A DNA stretch of 64,000 bases from Paenibacillus sp. sptzw28 (GTDB lineage: Bacteria; Bacillota; Bacilli; Paenibacillales; Paenibacillaceae), in assembly GCF_019550795.1 (NCBI RefSeq), contig NZ_CP080545.1, forward strand, positions 1,693,501-1,757,500, in the 5' to 3' direction. Shown here in pieces: positions 61,309-64,000 of this stretch (positions are counted from its first letter, which is position 1; every line of letters starts with the position of its first letter). The position numbers and the translations under genes are program-made. A model generated the notes under the pieces. It saw nothing but the letters and a program-made list of their open reading frames with translations. It was not told the origin of the DNA and made no database searches.

Positions 61309-61707
61309 GTGGAAATGTTCCATATTCGAGGGACGACCGATGCCATCATCGCACGTCAAAGAGGAAGGGACATAGCAAAAGAAATCGGCTTCGGTCTCGT
61401 TGATCAAACGATTATAGCGTATACGATTTCGGAATTGTCGCTCAAGCTTATCTCCTTCTCCGAGAAGGGACATATGGTCATACGTACGATTTGCAAAAGT
61501 AAAGGGGAGCCGGAGTCAGGCATCGAAGTGCGTCTGTACGATCATTATCGGGGTCCAAGTCGGATTAATCCGATTTGGGTTGAAAAACTCGTCGATGATT
61601 TGGACGTGACAAGCGATTATTTACGGGGAACGATGATTACATTTCGTAAATGGCTCATGTCTCCGCTCCGCATCGACTCATCGATTTGTGCTGCAGGAGA
61701 GGAGTAA
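61309..61707 (+). CDS. RsbT-like GHKL-fold protein with degenerate ATP site
   Basis: 132 residues, GTG start (GGAGG 12 nt upstream). IIARQRGRDIAKEIGFGLVDQTIIAYTISELSLKL aligns by eye with RsbT (ARQLGRNVAKELGFGTVDQ.. TAISELARN), the serine kinase and phosphatase activator of the stressosome. The N-box Asn is lost (SELSLK for SELARN) and the G1 box DQGPGI has become DHYRGP, so ATP binding is doubtful. It is 3 nt upstream of a histidine kinase carrying an RsbU_N domain, the domain RsbT binds. Confidence 0.75.
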   Translation: MEMFHIRGTTDAIIARQRGRDIAKEIGFGLVDQTIIAYTISELSLKLISFSEKGHMVIRTICKSKGEPESGIEVRLYDHYRGPSRINPIWVEKLVDDLDVTSDYLRGTMITFRKWLMSPLRIDSSICAAGEE

Positions 61708-61710
61708 AAC

Positions 61711-63084
61711 ATGCAAGCGATTCGAAAGCGCTACTTTCCGGCGCTTGCCGAATACATTAGAAGCGGTAGCGAGGCATCGCTTTTTGAAGCAACTGAAATC
61801 GGTAAATTGCTTCACGGCATTCATCCGGAAGACATGATTGCGATTCACGAAGAATCGATGCAAATGCTTGTCGCAAACGTAGAATCTGAGGAGGCGTTGA
61901 AACTTTACAGCCGGTCTTTTATTTTCCTTATCGAGCTGATGGTCGCATTCAGGTTCCGGCTTCAACCGGAGCAAACGCCTGAGCAGCGGTTTAGCGAAAT
62001 GCGCGATATGCTGCTGAATTCCCATCGTTCGTTTCGCATGGTAAAAAATAAATACGAGAATGTACTTCAGCACATGGACAGTGGCATCGCGATTTTTGAC
62101 GGCGATGGGATCTTGTCCTTTATTAATTTACAGATGGCAAAACTACTCGACATCCCCCGCAAAACGCTCATCGGCTGCAGTCTCCGGGAAATACTTGCAC
62201 ATACACAATTAAGGCGGGGTACCAAACGCATTGTACTTCGGCTCTATAAAGAAATGTTTTTGCGAAGGAGCCGGTATTTGGAGTTTCAGGATGCGAACGG
62301 TCGGCATTTGCTGGTGACGGTTACGTACGGAGATCAGCTTGACGGCGATTATTTGTTCAGCGTTAAAGATGTTTCGGAGTATAAACAGATCGAGCAGAGC
62401 GCCTATCAGAACGATAAACTGGCCATGCTTGGGAAAATCGCGGCTTCCATCGCCCATGAGATCCGAAACCCGCTTACATCGATAAGAGGGTTTATTCAAC
62501 TGCTTCGCCCACATTTGCTGCAGCTCGGCAAAGAAGAGTACGCGCGTATTATTCTCGCGGAAATCGACAGGGCCAACGATATTATCTATGAATTTCTCAA
62601 TTCATCGAAGCCTTCGGCTCCGATGAAACAGAAAGTACCCATAGCCTCTTTGCTAAAAGAGGTTATTCTGCTCTGCGAAAGCGAAGCGCTCATGAAAGGC
62701 TCTCAAATTCAGTTCGAGTCATATGACGAGGAGCTGACGATCTCGATCGATGTGAAGCAAATCAAGCAAGTTATTATCAATATTGTCCGCAATGCGCTCG
62801 ATGCGATCGAAGAGCTTAAGGACGAGCGGAACGGCCGCATCGATATCATTACGAGGCGCGACGGGTCATACGCGGAGATAACGATCCGGGACAACGGTAA
62901 AGGGATGGACCATTCCACGAAAGCCAGGCTGTTCGATCCTTTCTTCACGACAAAGGCAGCCGGTACGGGGCTAGGGCTTTCGGTGAGCTACCGTATCATC
63001 CGAAACCATGGAGGGACCATACGGGTGTCGAGCAGCATCGGAGAAGGAACGGTGTTTAATATCTATTTGCCATTGGTGGAATAA
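61711..63084 (+). CDS. Sensor histidine kinase with N-terminal RsbU_N domain and PAS
   Basis: 457 residues, soluble. Residues 1-100 resemble the RsbU N-terminal domain (RYFPALAEYIRSGSEASLFEATEIGKLL...IHPEDMIAIHEESM versus RYHQLLSRYI...IPPEEIISIH). A PAS domain (~112-225), H-box ASIAHEIRNPLTSIRGFIQLL, N-box NIVRNALDAIEEL, and G-boxes DNGKGM and GTGLGLSVSY follow. The kinase core is of the KinA/KinB sporulation-kinase type. No regulator gene adjoins. Likely controlled by binding of the RsbT-like protein encoded upstream (inference). Confidence 0.85.
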   Translation: MQAIRKRYFPALAEYIRSGSEASLFEATEIGKLLHGIHPEDMIAIHEESMQMLVANVESEEALKLYSRSFIFLIELMVAFRFRLQPEQTPEQRFSEMRDMLLNSHRSFRMVKNKYENVLQHMDSGIAIFDGDGILSFINLQMAKLLDIPRKTLIGCSLREILAHTQLRRGTKRIVLRLYKEMFLRRSRYLEFQDANGRHLLVTVTYGDQLDGDYLFSVKDVSEYKQIEQSAYQNDKLAMLGKIAASIAHEIRNPLTSIRGFIQLLRPHLLQLGKEEYARIILAEIDRANDIIYEFLNSSKPSAPMKQKVPIASLLKEVILLCESEALMKGSQIQFESYDEELTISIDVKQIKQVIINIVRNALDAIEELKDERNGRIDIITRRDGSYAEITIRDNGKGMDHSTKARLFDPFFTTKAAGTGLGLSVSYRIIRNHGGTIRVSSSIGEGTVFNIYLPLVE

Positions 63085-63186
63085 AGGATTAGAATCGGGT
63101 TAGTGACCGATTCTGACGCAAAATGCCTCTTAAAAACTATGATGACAACTTATCGAGAGGAGCCGGGAATTCCACTTGCGTCGCTG

Positions 63187-63235
63187 TTGAAACCGGGAAT
63201 TCTTATTACACTATGCGGTGTATTCCCGGTTTCAA
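63187..63235. repeat. 14-bp perfect inverted repeat
   Basis: TTGAAACCGGGAAT (63187-63200) and ATTCCCGGTTTCAA (63222-63235), loop with an inner TACAC/GTGTA stem. No T-tract. It lies ~100 bp after the kinase gene; it may be a terminator for both directions or an mRNA 3'-end structure. Confidence 0.7.
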
Positions 63236-63354
63236 AGGCGATCGCCAAGTCTGAAAGCTTTCCATAGGAAAGCTGCTTCGAAAGCATCAGCCTAGTGGAC
63301 TTCCCTTTTCCTCATTGGAACGTCATCATAAATTCAGAGGCAACAGCAATCAGA

Positions 63355-63376
63355 AATCGGGGCAACCCGATTTTTT
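63355..63376 (+). terminator. Terminator before the aminopeptidase gene
   Basis: AATCGGG (63355-63361), GCAA loop, CCCGATT (63366-63372), T6. It may end the kinase transcript or be an attenuator for pepA, which starts only 43 bp later with no promoter in between. Confidence 0.82.
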
Positions 63377-63418
63377 GTGTTGAGAGAACAGAAAAGAGAG
63401 TAGAGGAGATGAATTATC

Positions 63419-64000
63419 ATGAGTGTTCAGTTTACATATGGTGCGGATAACGGAGAATTCGATACGATCGTTTGTTTTGTCAGCAGCGAGGAGCTTAAGC
63501 GGGATGGCGCTTCAGAGGCCGAATGGGTCCACCCTCAGCTGGACGAAGCGCTCCGGGATCATTTTGCAAGGAAGCTGTTCAAAGCCGAGCCCAAAGAGAC
63601 CCTTGCCCTGTCCACGCTTGGGCTGCTTCCGGCATCCTATGTCGTATACGTTGGAATCTCCCACGCAGGCTTATCCCCGGATGAACTAAGAGATGCAGCG
63701 ACTGCGGCCGCGAAAGCGGCAAAACGGCTCAATGCCAAGGCTGTGAAACAGATTTTGCCGAGAGAGACCTGCACCGGTTCTCAAGAATATTCAATCAGTC
63801 AAGCGGCTCAAGCGATGACCGAGGGATATACGCTCGGGTTATTTGCGCGCAGGACGGAGAAGAAGGACGATGAGAGAAAGCAAACAACGGTGCAGACGGT
63901 GGCCTTCGCGCCTCCAGGCGAATTCGCCGGATCCGAGCAAGCCGGCGGCCAATGGGAAGCGGGCATCAGGCGAGGCGTTATTTTTGCCGAATCGGTTGTA
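63419..64000 (+). CDS. pepA: Leucyl aminopeptidase (M17), N-terminal part
   Basis: The frame stays open to the window edge (194 codons seen, family about 500). The visible part matches the M17 N-terminal regulatory domain: FDTIVCFVSSEEL, VVYVGISHAGLSPDELRDAATAAAKAAKRL, AAQAMTEGYTLGLFARRT, ending at GIRRGVIFAESVV just before the catalytic domain. The zinc-binding catalytic residues lie beyond the window. AGAGGAG is ~10 nt upstream of the ATG. Confidence 0.85.
   Translation, partial: MSVQFTYGADNGEFDTIVCFVSSEELKRDGASEAEWVHPQLDEALRDHFARKLFKAEPKETLALSTLGLLPASYVVYVGISHAGLSPDELRDAATAAAKAAKRLNAKAVKQILPRETCTGSQEYSISQAAQAMTEGYTLGLFARRTEKKDDERKQTTVQTVAFAPPGEFAGSEQAGGQWEAGIRRGVIFAESVV

Overview
The window reads as chromosome of a moderate-GC, endospore-forming Firmicute, most likely Paenibacillus or a close relative (inference from gene content, not a database search). 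Pointers are the bacillithiol-transferase-type DinB protein, a CotS-type kinase, a SigI/RsgI pair, the YtqA-YtqB pair, a CvfC-type HEAT protein, a T-box ilv operon, an L20-type infC leader and near-perfect SigA promoters. No rRNA, tRNA, prophage, IS element or CRISPR array was seen.

Layout. 0-4.6 kb: a TauE/SafE exporter fragment, a DinB/BstA protein, a GH38 alpha-mannosidase and an APH(3')-type kinase. 4.7-6.8 kb (minus): ECF sigma factor, membrane anti-sigma and a secreted membrane-anchored protein, with three 69-nt repeats between the last two. 6.9-10.1 kb: Eis-type acetyltransferase, MFS exporter and a divergent ArsR-type regulator. 10.1-13.9 kb (minus): a four-gene CDP-alcohol operon of unknown product. 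14.1-17.6 kb: phosphotransferase, GNAT and two secreted repeat proteins. 17.9-23.1 kb: 5'-nucleotidase and a divergent PhnDCEE-type ABC importer. 23.2-34.9 kb: transglutaminase-like protein, CvfC homologue, a large hybrid histidine kinase, Gfo/Idh oxidoreductase, ABC-F ATPase, zinc-ribbon protein, type II NADH dehydrogenase behind three Rex-like operators, and a Mn-efflux-type CDF transporter. 34.9-36.4 kb is gene-poor. 36.4-45.4 kb: NlpC/P60 hydrolase, ManA, VOC protein, YtqB/YtqA, TrmB, PAP2 phosphatase and two glycosyltransferases.

45.4-58.1 kb is housekeeping: the infC-rpmI-rplT operon (IF3 starting at ATT), then ilvB-ilvN-ilvC-leuA behind a Leu-type T-box leader, a two-component system between leuA and leuB, leuB, and a peroxiredoxin with a PerR-like box. 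Between rplT and the next gene lies what looks like a type I toxin-antitoxin module: a 29-residue holin-like toxin on the minus strand and a convergent plus-strand RNA. 58.3-64 kb: a CxxC protein, sigI-rsgI, an RsbT-like protein coupled to a histidine kinase carrying an RsbU_N domain, and the start of a leucyl aminopeptidase.

The most interesting signals are the type I toxin-antitoxin locus; a repeat element in two 5' leaders that ends at the Shine-Dalgarno sequence and carries mini-ORFs starting ATG-CTT-CC; the RsbT-like/RsbU_N-kinase pair; and the CDP-alcohol operon.
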